Below are positions 63,599 to 64,000 of a DNA stretch of 64,000 nucleotides, in pieces. The notes beneath the pieces were generated by a model that searched no databases, was not told the DNA's origin, and was given only the letters and a program-made list of their open reading frames with translations. Numbering within the stretch: position 1 is the first letter of the stretch; every line of letters begins with the position of its first letter. This stretch comes from Olivibacter oleidegradans (GTDB lineage Bacteria; Bacteroidota; Bacteroidia; Sphingobacteriales; Sphingobacteriaceae): the NCBI RefSeq assembly GCF_042432805.1, contig NZ_JBHLWO010000004.1:62001-126000 (forward strand). The letters run 5' to 3'. The translations under genes and the position numbers were made by a program.

Positions 63599-63650
63599 AG
63601 AGTACCGCCACCTTCTATAAAAACAGTACCACCAGCTTACATAATTGACA
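63599..63650 (-). repeat. Right terminal inverted repeat of the mer element
   Basis: Read on the minus strand it begins TGTCAATTATGTAAGCTGGT and ends GGCGGTACTCT, mirroring the left terminus with five differences over 52 bp. It carries GGTGGTACT and GGCGGTACT, a closer pair of internal repeats than on the left. Confidence 0.85.
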
Positions 63651-63655
63651 AAAAT

Positions 63656-64000
63656 TGCTGGTTAAGTTTTTGTGGAATTTCGGTGTCCAAATCCTCCTTT
63701 ATACCAAGGTTACTTCGCACCGTTGCGTTTTATTGTGTATGGCCAGCTCGAGTAAACTCCATCACGCTGAGATTACCTCACTCTGCCCGGTGACCCTGAA
63801 GGGGGAGATGACAGAACGACCAATATTCGCTATAAACACCTGTATTTAATTCGTTTAACAGATACGGTCAAATTACATCAAAATAAAACAACCTATCCTA
63901 AAGTTCGATTTTTTTGTTTAAAAATGGCATTAAATCAATCGTACTTTAATAATACACTATTATACCAAATTTTATCTATATATGGAATTTTTTATGTTTC
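63656..64000. other. Right flank, no gene recognised
   Basis: The last 345 bp outside the transposon contain only short frames with no domain. The final 150 bp are very AT-rich, as expected of a promoter region for a gene beyond the window. Confidence 0.35.

Larger units (their letters stand above)
61809..63650. mobile_element. 1.84-kb Tn7-like mini-transposon carrying mercury resistance
   Basis: The element is bounded by inverted termini (61809-61860 and 63599-63650) that match at 47 of 52 positions, starting TGT and ending ACA. The direct repeat AAAAT flanks it on both sides (61804-61808 and 63651-63655). Inside are a small ORF, the three-gene mer operon, and at the right end a leftward TnsA-like fragment. 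Tn7 relatives also have TGT...ACA ends, 5-bp duplications, repeated transposase sites in the ends (here GGTGGTACT and GGCGGTACT) and tnsA beside the right end. No complete transposase is present, so it needs help in trans. IS21-type ends are an alternative. Confidence 0.75.

Noticed and set aside
61809..63650. Reading the inverted termini as ends of an IS21-type insertion sequence
   Set aside because: TG...CA ends with internal repeats would allow it, but the TGT...ACA form, 5-bp duplication and TnsA-like fragment fit Tn7-like elements better. It is kept only as an alternative.
63731..63849. Short + strand ORFs at the right edge
   Set aside because: They have no domain and mixed frames; the stretch is flank or relic sequence.

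Overview
The window reads as chromosome of a Bacteroidota bacterium, most likely of the family Sphingobacteriaceae. The signs are two SusC/SusD pairs, an ECF sigma/FecR pair, families largely confined to the phylum (DUF2480, DUF4197, DUF4374, DUF5690, DUF6157), almost no Shine-Dalgarno sites, and promoters of the form TTG-N19/20-TAnnTTTG. There is no rRNA, tRNA or CRISPR array that I can see. Identifications come from reading motifs and recalled family signatures; no search was run.

Layout. 1-9.6 kb: housekeeping and accessory genes (MFS exporter cut by the window edge, AGCS amino-acid symporter, large PAS hybrid histidine kinase, secreted carboxylesterase, FMN reductase, DUF2480). 10.0-14.1 kb: an inositol module with a LacI regulator, a myo-inositol oxygenase with all metal ligands, and a sodium/solute symporter. 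14.3-20.7 kb: ECF sigma, FecR anti-sigma, SusC and SusD, closed by a terminator. 20.9-30.6 kb: a second SusC/SusD pair, then a Tat-exported metallophosphoesterase, an FAD oxidoreductase of the aminophosphonate-associated type, a DUF5690 permease and a beta-propeller lipoprotein. A doubled palindromic operator lies in front of the oxidoreductase. Together these look like an uptake and degradation route for an organophosphorus compound.

30.6-40 kb: a hairpin-bounded non-coding repeat element, a Wzc-like protein that has lost every kinase motif, an HTTM membrane protein, DUF2264, an apparent free-standing small RNA, two NAD(P)-binding reductases with a Crp-type regulator, DUF4197. 39.1-46.3 kb: a xenosiderophore locus (AraC regulator, XusA/B/C-like proteins and a Fes/IroE-like esterase). 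46.3-47.8 kb: a CLC-F fluoride antiporter under a fluoride riboswitch. 47.8-61.5 kb: GH92 glycosidase, membrane metallophosphoesterase, GMC oxidoreductase, small proteins, GT39 glycosyltransferase, a decayed stretch, and a DUF4091/GH123-like glycosidase.

61.8-63.65 kb: the most striking feature, a compact 1.84-kb mobile element. It has 52-bp near-perfect inverted termini (TGT...ACA), a 5-bp flanking duplication, a mercury-resistance operon (ArsR-type regulator, MerTP fusion, GDCCVxC protein) with a palindrome over its promoter, and just inside the right end an inward-reading fragment resembling the start of TnsA. This is what a Tn7-like transposon would leave after losing its transposition genes and keeping its cargo.
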